64,000 bases of DNA from Flexibacter flexilis DSM 6793 (GCF_900112255.1 NZ_FOLE01000012.1:1-64000), one strand, 5' to 3'. Shown: positions 27,907-37,183, counted from the first letter of the stretch. Program-made: numbers and translations. The notes: generated by a model not told the origin, from the sequence alone.

Positions 27907-29268
27907 TTAAGCAACACGAAAACCAATAACCATAATGTCATCTATTTGAGAGTAACCCTCTTTCCATTGCTCTATTGTTTGGTCAAAAATAGCACATTGT
28001 TCATCAAAAGCTCGCTGATGAACAAGCATTACTAACTCCTTAAATTTTTTAGACATAAACTTCCGATTGTCTTTTCCGCCAAACTGATCCACATAACCAT
28101 CTGAAAATAAATAAATGTAAGTATGTGGCTCTATTGGCAAAATAACATCGGTAAACAATCGTTCATCTTCCATTTGTAGGCCACCAATCGAATGTTTGTC
28201 AGCTTTATACTCCTGCAGCTCATTATTTTGGATTAACAACAAAGGTCTGTTTGCACCTGCGTACAAAATTTGTTGTTTTTTGGTGTCCACACAACATAAA
28301 GCGATGTCCATACCATCACGATTTTTACTGTCCGCTTGGTCTTGTTTTAGGGCTTTACGTACCCCGATATGCAGTTTGCGCAACACTTCGGCTGGCGTGA
28401 TGTGTTGCTTCTCGTTTACAATCTGGTTGAGCAAGGTATTACCAATCATAGACATAAAAGCACCTGGCACACCATGTCCCGTACAATCCACTGCCGCAAT
28501 CCATGTCATGTCTTCTTTATGCATAAACCAATAAAAATCGCCACTTACCGTGTCGCGTGGTTTGAACAGCACAAAAGAATTTGGCAAATATTGCTGAATT
28601 ACCTCCAAAGAAGGCAAAATGGAGTCTTGAATACGCTTTGCGTAATTAATGCTGCTGGTAATATTGCGCGTTTTTTCCTGCAACTCGTCTTTTTGCTTAT
28701 TGATTTCTTCATAAGCCTTTTCCAAGTTTTCGTTTTGCGCCGAAATTTCCTCATAAGCCAACTGCAATTTGAGTTTTTCTTCCCTCAAATCAGCAGTACG
28801 CTCTTCCACCAAAGCCACCAATTGCGCTTCGCGCTGCTTGAGGCTTTCAATAATCGAATTATTTTGATTTTTGATACGACTAATCAGCAAGCGAATCAGG
28901 CCTTTGGTAACCTCTATGCGGTCGGCCATGATGCGATAAAAGTCATCTTGGTCCAAACGCAATAGCATGGTAGTTTCTACGGCGGTTACCGAAGCTGAAC
29001 GCGGTTCAGGATTCAGCAATGCTAATTCACCAAAAATTTTACTATTGCCCACATGCGCAATGGTATGTTCGCCATCATGTACTTTTACCAAACCGTTATA
29101 AATGATATACATACAGTTGCCTTGGTCGCCCTTGCGAATAATATTTTCGTTTGGGGCAATTTCTATCTCTTTCAACGCATGAGCCAAAGCCTCTAACACT
29201 GTTTCGGGTGTATCCGAAAACAGTTCTACTCCTCGTAGCATATTAATTTTATCGGCAATGAGTATCAT
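27907..29268 (-). CDS. SpoIIE/PP2C phosphatase with cyclic-nucleotide-binding domain
   Basis: 453 aa, cytosolic. Residues about 14-130 form a cNMP-binding domain whose phosphate cassette FGELALLNPEPRSASV (79-94) has the Glu81 and Arg90 expected to contact the ribose and phosphate of cAMP. A coiled coil (about 135-215) links it to a SpoIIE-type PP2C domain (about 230-453) with the metal acids in VSGDFYWF, AAVDCTGHGVPGA, FSDGYVDQFGG and QIDDIMVIG. It should dephosphorylate a Ser/Thr-phosphorylated partner, probably an anti-sigma-antagonist-like protein, under cyclic-nucleotide control. It lies downstream of the adenylyl cyclase gene at 29972 on the same strand. Confidence 0.92.
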   Translation of the reverse strand: MILIADKINMLRGVELFSDTPETVLEALAHALKEIEIAPNENIIRKGDQGNCMYIIYNGLVKVHDGEHTIAHVGNSKIFGELALLNPEPRSASVTAVETTMLLRLDQDDFYRIMADRIEVTKGLIRLLISRIKNQNNSIIESLKQREAQLVALVEERTADLREEKLKLQLAYEEISAQNENLEKAYEEINKQKDELQEKTRNITSSINYAKRIQDSILPSLEVIQQYLPNSFVLFKPRDTVSGDFYWFMHKEDMTWIAAVDCTGHGVPGAFMSMIGNTLLNQIVNEKQHITPAEVLRKLHIGVRKALKQDQADSKNRDGMDIALCCVDTKKQQILYAGANRPLLLIQNNELQEYKADKHSIGGLQMEDERLFTDVILPIEPHTYIYLFSDGYVDQFGGKDNRKFMSKKFKELVMLVHQRAFDEQCAIFDQTIEQWKEGYSQIDDIMVIGFRVA

Positions 29269-29347
29269 ATCTCAGGTATCAATTATAACAGACAATTATT
29301 TAAGAGTGTACGTTTTTGTAAGCAACCACTAACAAGCCCCTATTTTG

Positions 29348-29938
29348 TTAGACATCCAATCCCAACAATTCTTTGAGTTCGGCCAAATGCAATAGTTTAG
29401 TTGGTTGGCGTAATTTAATGGCAGAAGGCGTATGATACTGGTGTGCAGACAAAAACTTGTATTGCACTTCATACCAACTTTTCAGCGATTTGGTAAACAG
29501 ACCATTGTCCAGCCACTCGCGCCGCAAGCTCTGCGCTATCATATAAAAATCATCGCGACCCAAATAGTCCAGATCGGCATCGCAAAGAATTTCTTCAAGC
29601 AATGTTTTGGGTTGTTGTGGTACGGCAGTGGCCAAAATGCAGTTCGCCACAACCTCTACTTGCTCAGGCGAATAACCAAAAGAAGGCAATACTTCGCGGG
29701 CAAAATCTGCGGCAACTGGTTCATTTTTAGCATATTGGGTAATAAATCCCATGTCATGAAACCATGCCGCCGTGCGCAACAACGCAAGGTCTTCTTCTTT
29801 TACCTTTTCCAATTGCGCTAAATGCTCTGCTACATTACAAACGTCTTTGGTATGATGCAAACCATGGTAGTATAAATTACTGGGCAGCTCATTTTGCAAT
29901 CGTTTTAAGGCATATTCTTTTGCTGATAAGAAATCCAT
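29348..29938 (-). CDS. HD-domain phosphohydrolase
   Basis: 196 aa, single HD domain. Metal ligands are visible as YYHGLHHT (His near 25-29), WFHDMGF (His61-Asp62) and LCDADLDYLG (Asp near 120-124). HD proteins hydrolyse nucleotides or phosphodiesters; the substrate here is unknown. It lies between the propeller-cyclase (33 bp upstream) and the cNMP-binding phosphatase (79 bp downstream), all on the minus strand. Breakdown of cAMP is an attractive but untested guess. Confidence 0.85.
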   Translation of the reverse strand: MDFLSAKEYALKRLQNELPSNLYYHGLHHTKDVCNVAEHLAQLEKVKEEDLALLRTAAWFHDMGFITQYAKNEPVAADFAREVLPSFGYSPEQVEVVANCILATAVPQQPKTLLEEILCDADLDYLGRDDFYMIAQSLRREWLDNGLFTKSLKSWYEVQYKFLSAHQYHTPSAIKLRQPTKLLHLAELKELLGLDV

Positions 29939-29971
29939 AAACTCAAAAGATTAGGGGTCGTTGTGCTTGTA

Positions 29972-32900
29972 TTACTTTCTGTTTAATATCTTTTTGAAGG
30001 CTTCGTTTGGTTCAAAACCGTTGGCATCTGCCGCATAAGCCGCTTTGATGCGCGTAACGAAGTACATATCAATGTCGCCTTTATTTTTGGCAGGAATTTT
30101 ACCACGATACACACATTCAAAATATTCGTTTACTTGTACGTACGTATCGCCCGAAATATTGACTTTACCTACTTCCCCACTCGACTCCATACGGCTGGCC
30201 GTATTCACCGTATCGCCCCATATATCGTAAGCAAACTTCTTTTTACCAACTACACCCGCCACAATCGGTCCTGTATGGATACCCAAACGCAACTCCCAGT
30301 AGCTTTGGCCTTGTTTGGCTTTTTGCTCGCGCGTTTTTTGCATAAATTGCTGAATTTCAAGCCCTGCCATTACAGCATTCAAAGGGTTGGTTGGGTTGGG
30401 TAGCGGAATACCTCCCGCGCACATATACGCATCACCAATGGTTTTGATTTTCTCCAAATTATTGCGAACAATAATATCATCAAAAGCTACAAAGCAATTA
30501 TCCAGCTCGCCAATCAATTGTTCTGGGGTCATTTTCTCGGCCAAATTCGTAAAGCCTTTAAAGTCCGTGAACAACACCGAAGCAATGCCGTAATGCTGCG
30601 GCGTGGCCGAACCTTTTTCCTTTAGTTCATTGGCCGTCGCTTCTGGCAAAATATTGAGCAATAATTTATCAGACTTGTCTTTTTGCAACTCTACTTCTTT
30701 TTTCTGCTCCACCAACTCGGCAGTTCGTTCGGCTACCTGTTGTTCCAAAATCGCTTTTTGCCGCTCAATGGTTTTGATTCGGTTGCGGTAATACGACAAA
30801 CTTATACCGATAACCAGCAACACCGCCATAAGTCTCGCCCACCAAGTATTATACCAAGCAGGATGAATCACCAATGTGATAGACGTACCTACGTCATTCC
30901 AGTTGCCGTCGCGGTCTGCGGCCTTCACCCGAAACGTGTAAGTACCCGCATCCAAGTTCGTATAAGATTTGAAACGCAAATTATTCAACGGCACCCAATC
31001 CTTATCGAAGCCCTCCATCATACACATATATTCGTTGCGTTCGGGGGCTAAATAACTGAGCATCACAAATTCAAAATTGAATACGTTTTGCGCGGCCTTG
31101 AGTTCGATTTCCTTCATGTCAGCCAACTTCTGGCCTCTATAAAGCGTGTCATTATTGAAAATAACAAACGAAGTAAGCCAAACGGGAGGCATATAAGTAT
31201 TGTCCATTACCTGCGAAGGCAAGAATTGCACAAAACCATTTGTTCCGCCGAAATACAGTCTTTTATTTTCGCTTTTGAAAAATGCACCTTGAATAAATTC
31301 GTTGTTAAAAAGTCCGTCATCCGTATCGAAGTTGCGGAAAGTAGAAGCATTCAAATCGAAGCGAACCAATCCTTTGTTAGAAGTGCTAATCCAAAGCATA
31401 TTATCGGCTTCTACCATGCCCGTAATATCATTACTTACCAAGCCTTTAGCTGTGTTATAAACCGTAAATGTATCGGCTTTCGCATCAAGTTTGGCAATAC
31501 CGCCGCCAATCGTGGCCACCCACAACGAGCCATCGTGCGTTTCGGTAATGGCCGAAATTGAATTGTTGGGCAAACTGTTCGCCGCTTTCGGATTGTTTTT
31601 GTAGGTATGAAAAATACCTGTTCGGGGATTGAAACGACAAAGCCCCGCATCGCGTGTACCAATCCACATCGTACCATTTTTTGCTTCAAAAATAACCTTT
31701 ACAGCATTACTGCTCAATGTCTTAGCATTTTTAGGATTGTTTTGGTAGCTTGTAAAATTTCCGCTATTGGCATCAAAACGACACAAACCGCCGCCATACG
31801 TGCCAATCCACATGGTTCCATTACGGGATTTGAAAATAGTTTCGATGGAATTGCTGCTGATGCTGTTGGGGTTTGCAAAATCTTGGGTATAATACGTGAA
31901 ACGACTCGTACTGCGGTTCAAACGCGCCAACCCATTTTCAGCCGTACCAATCCACAAAGCCCCCGACGCATCTTCCGCAATAGAGGAAACGCCATTGTTT
32001 ATTCCCATAGAATCAACTACATACGACGTAAATTGGTCGCGGTTGCGGTCATATTTATAAAGTCCGTCGCTAAACGTTCCTATCCAAAGGTCATGGTTAC
32101 GGTCTTCGTACATGGCATTAACTGCCCCCGCCGTAAAACCTGCGGCGTATTTGCTATCACTCACAAAGGTAGTAAACTGCAACGTGCGGGTCTCGAAACG
32201 GCTAATACCTTTGCCGTCGGTGGCAATCCACATTAGCCCCGACTTATCCGAATAAATTTTATTGAGGTCATCAAACGGCAAACTGTTGATGTCGGCAGGG
32301 TCATTTTTATAGGCCAAAAAGCGTTCTTTTTGTTTGTCAAAAAGATTCAGGCCGCCGCCTTTGGTAGCCACCCACAATTTACCCAAAGCATCTTCCTGCA
32401 CCGAAAGCACATAATCACTACTAAGCGATTGCTCATTGAGTGTGTCGCGGCGATACGTCTTAAAGCGTTCTGTATTTTTATCAAAACGACACAAGCCGCC
32501 GCCATACGTGCCAAGCCAAAGCGTACCATTTTTGTCTTCAAACACGTCCCAAACATCGTTGCTGCTGATACCGTTACGGTTGCCTGATGCTACTTTATAG
32601 CTTTTAAATGTTTCTTTCGCGGGGTCAAAGCGACACAAACCGCCGCCATACGTTCCCAGCCATAAAATCCCGTTTTTGTCTGCAAGAATAGCAAAAACAG
32701 AGTTGTTACTCAAGCCATTAGGATTTGAAGGCGTGGCTACATAATTTTTAAACTTGCCCGTACCGGGATTCAGTTTGCACAAACCACCGCCAAACGTACC
32801 AACCCAAATATTACCGCTGGCATCTGCTGAGATAGCATAAGCATTGTTGGTGCTAATGGATTGCGGGTCGCGCGGATTGTTCTTGTAAATCGTAAATTTT

Positions 32901-33268
32901 TCGGTTAGGCGGTCATAGCGGCACAAACCACCATCAAAAGTACCAACCCAAATAAATCCCGCTTTGTCCTCATACAAGGCAATAACGTGATTACTGGAAA
33001 GCGAACCCATACTTCCCGTAGAATCTTTCAGATTGTGGCGGTAGGTTTTAAAACGATAGCCGTCATAACGATTCAGGCCATCTTTTGTACCAAACCACAT
33101 ATATCCTTTGCTATCTTGCAATGCGCAAAGCACATTTTTGTTCGATAAACCTTGCGGAACACTTATATTTTTAAAAGTAATGTTGTTGTATTGTGCATGA
33201 AGACGTGGGCTTGCCAAAACCAACAAGCAAACCAAAAAATAAAAAAGTATGTTGGAGAATTTTCTCAT
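29972..33268 (-). CDS. Two-component-type propeller sensor fused to adenylyl cyclase
   Basis: 1,098 aa. A signal peptide (MRKFSNILFYFLVCLLVLAS) precedes about 14 propeller blades (residues 30-700, recurring SxDG-, WIGTxGGGLCRFD-type motifs), a Y_Y_Y domain (about 720-795), a membrane helix (about 803-823), a coiled coil, and a class III cyclase domain (about 885-1080). Catalytic residues are complete: metal-binding Asp902 (FTDFKGF) and Asp946 (GDAYM), adenine-selecting Lys940 and Asp1015 (AYDIWGD), Asn1022 and Arg1026 (NTASR). This predicts cAMP, not cGMP. Such propellers usually feed a histidine kinase; here the output is a cyclase. It is first gene of the probable three-gene operon. Confidence 0.93.
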   Translation of the reverse strand: MRKFSNILFYFLVCLLVLASPRLHAQYNNITFKNISVPQGLSNKNVLCALQDSKGYMWFGTKDGLNRYDGYRFKTYRHNLKDSTGSMGSLSSNHVIALYEDKAGFIWVGTFDGGLCRYDRLTEKFTIYKNNPRDPQSISTNNAYAISADASGNIWVGTFGGGLCKLNPGTGKFKNYVATPSNPNGLSNNSVFAILADKNGILWLGTYGGGLCRFDPAKETFKSYKVASGNRNGISSNDVWDVFEDKNGTLWLGTYGGGLCRFDKNTERFKTYRRDTLNEQSLSSDYVLSVQEDALGKLWVATKGGGLNLFDKQKERFLAYKNDPADINSLPFDDLNKIYSDKSGLMWIATDGKGISRFETRTLQFTTFVSDSKYAAGFTAGAVNAMYEDRNHDLWIGTFSDGLYKYDRNRDQFTSYVVDSMGINNGVSSIAEDASGALWIGTAENGLARLNRSTSRFTYYTQDFANPNSISSNSIETIFKSRNGTMWIGTYGGGLCRFDANSGNFTSYQNNPKNAKTLSSNAVKVIFEAKNGTMWIGTRDAGLCRFNPRTGIFHTYKNNPKAANSLPNNSISAITETHDGSLWVATIGGGIAKLDAKADTFTVYNTAKGLVSNDITGMVEADNMLWISTSNKGLVRFDLNASTFRNFDTDDGLFNNEFIQGAFFKSENKRLYFGGTNGFVQFLPSQVMDNTYMPPVWLTSFVIFNNDTLYRGQKLADMKEIELKAAQNVFNFEFVMLSYLAPERNEYMCMMEGFDKDWVPLNNLRFKSYTNLDAGTYTFRVKAADRDGNWNDVGTSITLVIHPAWYNTWWARLMAVLLVIGISLSYYRNRIKTIERQKAILEQQVAERTAELVEQKKEVELQKDKSDKLLLNILPEATANELKEKGSATPQHYGIASVLFTDFKGFTNLAEKMTPEQLIGELDNCFVAFDDIIVRNNLEKIKTIGDAYMCAGGIPLPNPTNPLNAVMAGLEIQQFMQKTREQKAKQGQSYWELRLGIHTGPIVAGVVGKKKFAYDIWGDTVNTASRMESSGEVGKVNISGDTYVQVNEYFECVYRGKIPAKNKGDIDMYFVTRIKAAYAADANGFEPNEAFKKILNRK

Positions 33269-33441
33269 TGTTCAATAAATAAAATCAATGCAAACTGCAC
33301 GTGTGAGTATATAGAATGGTAACTTAGATTCAAGTTTCGTTAAAAAAAGCCTAAAATAATACAACCTTCAGGCCTTTTTGGAAATAAAAATATAGTTTTT
33401 TGCAATAATACATTTTTTTCAAGAGAAAATTAAAGAACATA

Positions 33442-33948
33442 ATGAAAATTGAACGTAACACACGTCTTATGGCCGATGCCAACGTACTGATAAATGACTT
33501 TTTTTATCGCCAACCAGACTTCGGAATGGGGCGCGTAGTACCCGAAAGACAAGCACAAATCGAATTATACCGCCAAAAAGTACATCAAACATTAGAAGAG
33601 TTGAGTAAAATAGATGGTATTCAAGTATTTATCCCTACTTATATGTTTTTGCGGGTAGCGTCTTTGCTGGCCGATTTGTTCGTACCCAACGAGCTAGCCA
33701 AACAAGAACTATTGTATTTGCGCAACAACTACAACATGATAGACATTACTTTGCCCGACATCGAACAAGTGCTTTGGCAGGTGCAAACCACACCCAACAC
33801 GGAACTGGATTTGGATATGGAAGATTATTTTTTGCTTCATGCCTGCCGCGCTGCACAATGCAGCCACTTGCTCACGTCCACGCGCAAGGGGTACGAATTG
33901 CTGGAAGAAATAGTGTTGGTACGTCCCGAAAGTGTGATTTTTGAATAA
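33442..33948 (+). CDS. PIN-domain-like protein
   Basis: 168 aa. The N-terminal ADANVLIND (Asp12) and the C-terminal DMEDYFLLHACRAAQCSHLL followed by the TSTRKGYELL and VLVRPESVIFE segments match the order of acidic residues in PIN nucleases. There is no antitoxin gene before it: the upstream gap is 173 bp and faces a divergent gene. It may be a solo PIN protein rather than a toxin. The assignment rests on motif order only. Confidence 0.65.
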   Translation: MKIERNTRLMADANVLINDFFYRQPDFGMGRVVPERQAQIELYRQKVHQTLEELSKIDGIQVFIPTYMFLRVASLLADLFVPNELAKQELLYLRNNYNMIDITLPDIEQVLWQVQTTPNTELDLDMEDYFLLHACRAAQCSHLLTSTRKGYELLEEIVLVRPESVIFE

Positions 33949-33979
33949 AAAGAGTCAGGACTTTTCTCTCAACAAATCC

Positions 33980-33987
33980 TATATTTG
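33980..33987 (+). promoter_or_regulatory. -7 promoter box of sufE
   Basis: TATATTTG is a perfect TAnnTTTG box 40 bp before the sufE start. No clear -33 TTG is seen. Confidence 0.45.
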
Positions 33988-34027
33988 CCGACGTACAATT
34001 TATTTTTGATTTAACAGAATCAACTCA

Positions 34028-34462
34028 ATGACTATCAACGAAATACAAAATCAAATCATAGAAGAATTTGAGGTGTTGGGCGGCGACCGCGAAATGATGG
34101 TGGATTACATCATGGAGCTTGGCCACAAACTCGCACCATTGCCCGAACAATACCAAACCGACGACAATCTCATCAAAGGCTGTATGTCCAAAGTGTGGCT
34201 GCACAGCCAATTCCAAGACGGCAACGTCGTGTTTTTGGCCGACAGCAACACGGGCGTAACCAAAGGACTTATCAGCCTGTTAGTGAGAGTTTTGTCTGGT
34301 CAAAAACCTGCACAAATCGCTAACGCAGACCTTTATTTTATCGAAAAAATAGGCATGAGCAACGTAATCGGCACGCAACGTTCCAACGGTTTGGCTTCCA
34401 TGATGAAGCAAATGAAACTTTATGCCATCGCTTACGCTGCCCAGCAACAACAAGCAGGCTAA
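34028..34462 (+). CDS. sufE: Cysteine desulfuration protein SufE
   Basis: 144 aa. SufE takes sulfur from the desulfurase SufS for Fe-S cluster assembly. The conserved persulfide cysteine is Cys52 in LIKGCMSKVWL, and the segment GLISLLVRVLSGQKP and the tail NGLASMMKQMK are typical. No other suf genes are in the window. It converges on the EVE gene with a 6-bp gap and no terminator between. Confidence 0.95.
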   Translation: MTINEIQNQIIEEFEVLGGDREMMVDYIMELGHKLAPLPEQYQTDDNLIKGCMSKVWLHSQFQDGNVVFLADSNTGVTKGLISLLVRVLSGQKPAQIANADLYFIEKIGMSNVIGTQRSNGLASMMKQMKLYAIAYAAQQQQAG

Positions 34463-34468
34463 CATTGA

Positions 34469-34879
34469 TTAATCAGTGTGCGCCATCAACAAAAGTTTAT
34501 CAAATTCTTCGGGTTTGAGGGCAATCACAGACAAACGCGACTGTCGGAGCAAGCCTATATTTTGCAAATCAGGGTTTGCTTTGATAGCCGCCAATGTTAC
34601 GGGCTTGGGCAAAGTTTCCACTGGCGCAAAATCCACCATCACCCATTGCGGCTCGGTGCTGGACGTGTCGGGATAGGCTTCGCGCACCACTTTGGCCACG
34701 CCCACGATTTCTTTGCCTTCGTTACTGTGATAAAACAAAGCCAAATCTCCTTCACGCATGGCTTGTAAATTATTACGAGCCTGATAGTTGCGCACACCGT
34801 CCCAATGCGTGCGGCCATCTATCAAAAACTTTTCCCACGCATATTTGTGCGGCTCTGATTTTATAATCCAGTAGTTCAT
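34469..34879 (-). CDS. EVE-domain protein
   Basis: 136 aa. EVE proteins share the YTH/PUA-like fold and bind modified bases in DNA or RNA. Typical segments are NYWIIKSEPHKYAW, HWDGVRNYQARNNL, MREGDLALFYHSN and the ending IGLLRQSRLSVIALKPEEF. The ligand cannot be read from the sequence. It is a single gene with no restriction or modification genes beside it. Confidence 0.93.
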   Translation of the reverse strand: MNYWIIKSEPHKYAWEKFLIDGRTHWDGVRNYQARNNLQAMREGDLALFYHSNEGKEIVGVAKVVREAYPDTSSTEPQWVMVDFAPVETLPKPVTLAAIKANPDLQNIGLLRQSRLSVIALKPEEFDKLLLMAHTD

Positions 34880-35057
34880 TTCTTGTAAAATTACTATTAA
34901 AACTCAGCCAATATTAAAGCAAAAAACATTGCCCTCCAAGATGGAAATCAGGAACTTATCTTGTTAAAAATATTTTTTCGTAAAAAATAAAGCTAAGAAT
35001 TTGACTAATAACCCTCTGGGCAGTCTAAGTCTTGGTTTTATTTTAACTGTCAATTTT

Positions 35058-36329
35058 ATGAAAAAGCTCACAACCCTTTCCGTTAGTCTATTGGTGCTAT
35101 TAAGCCTGTCTTTTTTTTCGGTTAATGCCCAAATCTACGACGACCCGAACATTTCCAAACCCTCCAGTGGCTACGGTGCAGAAGGCACGCACGCCATTGA
35201 CTCGGCCTCTTTTCCCAACCCCAACTACGCGGGGCAACGCGTGCAAGTTTTTTATCCCACAGACGTAACGGGGAAAGTCCCAACGATTTTTTATAACCAT
35301 GCCTATGGCGGTTATAACTCCCAAAACATACTGGGATTATTGCGATTTGCGGCCAAAAAAGGTTATGCTATCGTATTTGTCCCTTACCAAACCACAGGCG
35401 TAACCGTAGAACAACGTTACGACAACCTGCTGACAGGTTTTAAAATGGCCGCCCGAAAATATACCAGCATCATAGACACAACACGCGTCGGATTTTTGGG
35501 GTATTCGTTTGGTGGTGGTGCGGCATTTGCCAACTCACTGCATTGTTTTCGCAAACACAATTGGGGTTCTAACGGACGTTTTATTTATGCAATGGCACAA
35601 TGGTATTCGTACAGACTTACAAACCAACAATTAGCAGACAGTTTTCCGTCAAATACCAAAGTATTAGTGCAAATACTCGATGACGACGAAACCAATGACC
35701 ATCGTATGGCCGTTGATATCTTTTCGCGTATCAATATTCCTAATAGTGAAAAAGATTTTATCAAAATGCGATCAGATACCATCAACGGATATATTTACTC
35801 TACAGCCCATTCTATGCCTAACAGTGCTACTTTCGATGCGCTGGATTATTACGGCTATTATCGCCTGCTCGCCGCCTTGTGTGACTACACATTTACGGGT
35901 AGTTTGGTGGGAAAAAATGTCGCGTTGGGCAATGGCAGTCTGGCGCAAGTAACCATGCCAAGCGGCCTAAAACCTTTGCTGCAAACAGATTCACCAACAG
36001 TCATTTATCCCGAAAGTAAATACCTTTTTCCCTGCTCAAGCTCAGAAAATTTACGCCAAGCCTACTGCCCGTCAGCGATTACGGCTGTGGCGAAAATGGC
36101 GCAAAATGCGAAGGTAGCTATTTATCCCAATCCCGTTACCAACGTTTTGTACATTGACCTGAGCGAACAAACAAAATCCAATAGTTTGCAGATATTCAAT
36201 AGTTTGGGGCAAAAAATGTGGGAAGAAAATGTAACGAATCAACAAAATTTGCGTATTGATACAAGCCTATGGCCAAGCGGCATGTATTGGGTCAATGCGG
36301 GTACATTTAGCCAACAAATCGTAAAATAA
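35058..36329 (+). CDS. Secreted alpha/beta-hydrolase with T9SS sorting tail
   Basis: 423 aa from the ATG at 35058; an open frame from 35001 is rejected because MKKLTTLSVSLLVLLSLSFF is a clear signal peptide (cleaved near residue 24). The mature part is a dienelactone-hydrolase or chlorophyllase-like alpha/beta-hydrolase with nucleophile elbow GYSFGG (Ser150) and a HAYGGY oxyanion region near residue 81. The last 75 residues (VAIYPNPVTN... ending MYWVNAGTFSQQIVK) form a type A T9SS sorting domain, so the enzyme should be exported and attached to the cell surface or released. The substrate is unknown. Confidence 0.88.
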   Translation: MKKLTTLSVSLLVLLSLSFFSVNAQIYDDPNISKPSSGYGAEGTHAIDSASFPNPNYAGQRVQVFYPTDVTGKVPTIFYNHAYGGYNSQNILGLLRFAAKKGYAIVFVPYQTTGVTVEQRYDNLLTGFKMAARKYTSIIDTTRVGFLGYSFGGGAAFANSLHCFRKHNWGSNGRFIYAMAQWYSYRLTNQQLADSFPSNTKVLVQILDDDETNDHRMAVDIFSRINIPNSEKDFIKMRSDTINGYIYSTAHSMPNSATFDALDYYGYYRLLAALCDYTFTGSLVGKNVALGNGSLAQVTMPSGLKPLLQTDSPTVIYPESKYLFPCSSSENLRQAYCPSAITAVAKMAQNAKVAIYPNPVTNVLYIDLSEQTKSNSLQIFNSLGQKMWEENVTNQQNLRIDTSLWPSGMYWVNAGTFSQQIVK

Positions 36330-36346
36330 ATCATTGACTTTAAAAC

Positions 36347-36388
36347 AAAACCGCGCCAAACTTCTTAGCCGAAATTTGACGCGGTTTT
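36347..36388. terminator. Bidirectional terminator between hydrolase and hisIE
   Basis: Stem aaaaccgcg-ccaaa / tttg-acgcggtttt between two convergent genes, with a T-run on the plus side. Confidence 0.82.
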
Positions 36389-36394
36389 CAGTTT

Positions 36395-36994
36395 TTATTG
36401 ATGTCTTGATTTGAGTACATCTATCACATCGGCAAGCGGAATATTTTTGGCTTCGAGCAACACCAAGTAATGAAACAGCAAGTCGGCGGCTTCGGCTTTA
36501 AACAAATCGTCATTGCTGTCTTTGGCTTCAATCACGACTTCTACGGCCTCCTCTCCTACTTTCTGTGCTATTTTATTGATTCCTTTCCTGAACAAATGCG
36601 CCGTGTACGACTCCTTCGCATTTTCGAGGCGGCGGGCATGAATCGTGTCGCACAAATAACTGATAAACTGTAAATTATCGTCATTTTTTTCACCAAAACA
36701 CGTATCTGCTCCCGTATGGCAAACTGCGCCTTGCGGTTGAGCTTTTATCAAAATCGTGTCTTGGTCGCAATCAATCTGCACAGATTTTACGTGCAAAAAA
36801 TGGCCTGAAGTTTCGCCCTTTGTCCAAAGGCGTTGTTTGCTGCGACTGTAAAAAGTAACGACTTTTTCGGTGGTCGTTTTGTTAAAGGCTTCTTGGTTCA
36901 TGTAGCCGAGCATCAGCACCTTACCCGATGCAAAATCTTGTACGATAACTGGCACAAGTCCGTCAGCAGATTTTGTAAAATCAATATTGGTCAT
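36395..36994 (-). CDS. hisIE: Bifunctional phosphoribosyl-AMP cyclohydrolase / phosphoribosyl-ATP pyrophosphatase
   Basis: 199 aa. Catalyses steps two and three of histidine synthesis. The HisI part (about 1-110) has VLMLGYMNQEAF, TKGETSGHFL, the zinc/metal segment DCDQDTILIKA and CHTGADTCF. The HisE part (about 115-199) has KGINKIAQKVGEEAVEVVIEA and the DLLFHYLVLL helix. It is the only his gene in the window, so the pathway is split or the rest of the operon is elsewhere. Confidence 0.96.
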   Translation of the reverse strand: MTNIDFTKSADGLVPVIVQDFASGKVLMLGYMNQEAFNKTTTEKVVTFYSRSKQRLWTKGETSGHFLHVKSVQIDCDQDTILIKAQPQGAVCHTGADTCFGEKNDDNLQFISYLCDTIHARRLENAKESYTAHLFRKGINKIAQKVGEEAVEVVIEAKDSNDDLFKAEAADLLFHYLVLLEAKNIPLADVIDVLKSRHQ

Positions 36995-37083
36995 GGCAAC
37001 AATGTATATCTTTTAATCAGGCAAAACTAAGCCAAAGAAATGAAATCTTTCCTAAAAATCTACTTTAAAGGTGTTTACAAGGA

Positions 37084-37171
37084 TTTATTAAGACTTATTC
37101 TAAATAATTCTTGCATATAAAATCTTCCTAACATAGCTTTGCGGCACTTATTTAAATTAAGTCTTAATAAA
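37084..37171 (+). promoter_or_regulatory. Promoter region flanked by a 14-bp inverted repeat (putative operator)
   Basis: TTTATTAAGACTTA at 37084-37097 and its exact reverse complement TAAGTCTTAATAAA at 37158-37171 bracket the predicted promoter. The downstream copy overlaps a second palindrome, ttaagt (37157-37162) / acttaa (37172-37177). The layout suggests a repressor bound on both sides of the start site, perhaps iron-responsive. Confidence 0.55.
37111..37141 (+). promoter_or_regulatory. Promoter of the TonB-dependent receptor gene
   Basis: TTG at 37111-37113, a 20-nt spacer, then TAGCTTTG at 37134-37141, a full match to TAnnTTTG. The predicted start site is about 35 nt before the ATG at 37184. 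Confidence 0.65.
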
Positions 37172-37183
37172 ACTTAAATATAT

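Noticed and set aside
33442-33948. Toxin-antitoxin pair for the PIN gene
   Set aside because: No antitoxin-sized gene lies beside it; SufE follows with its own promoter box.
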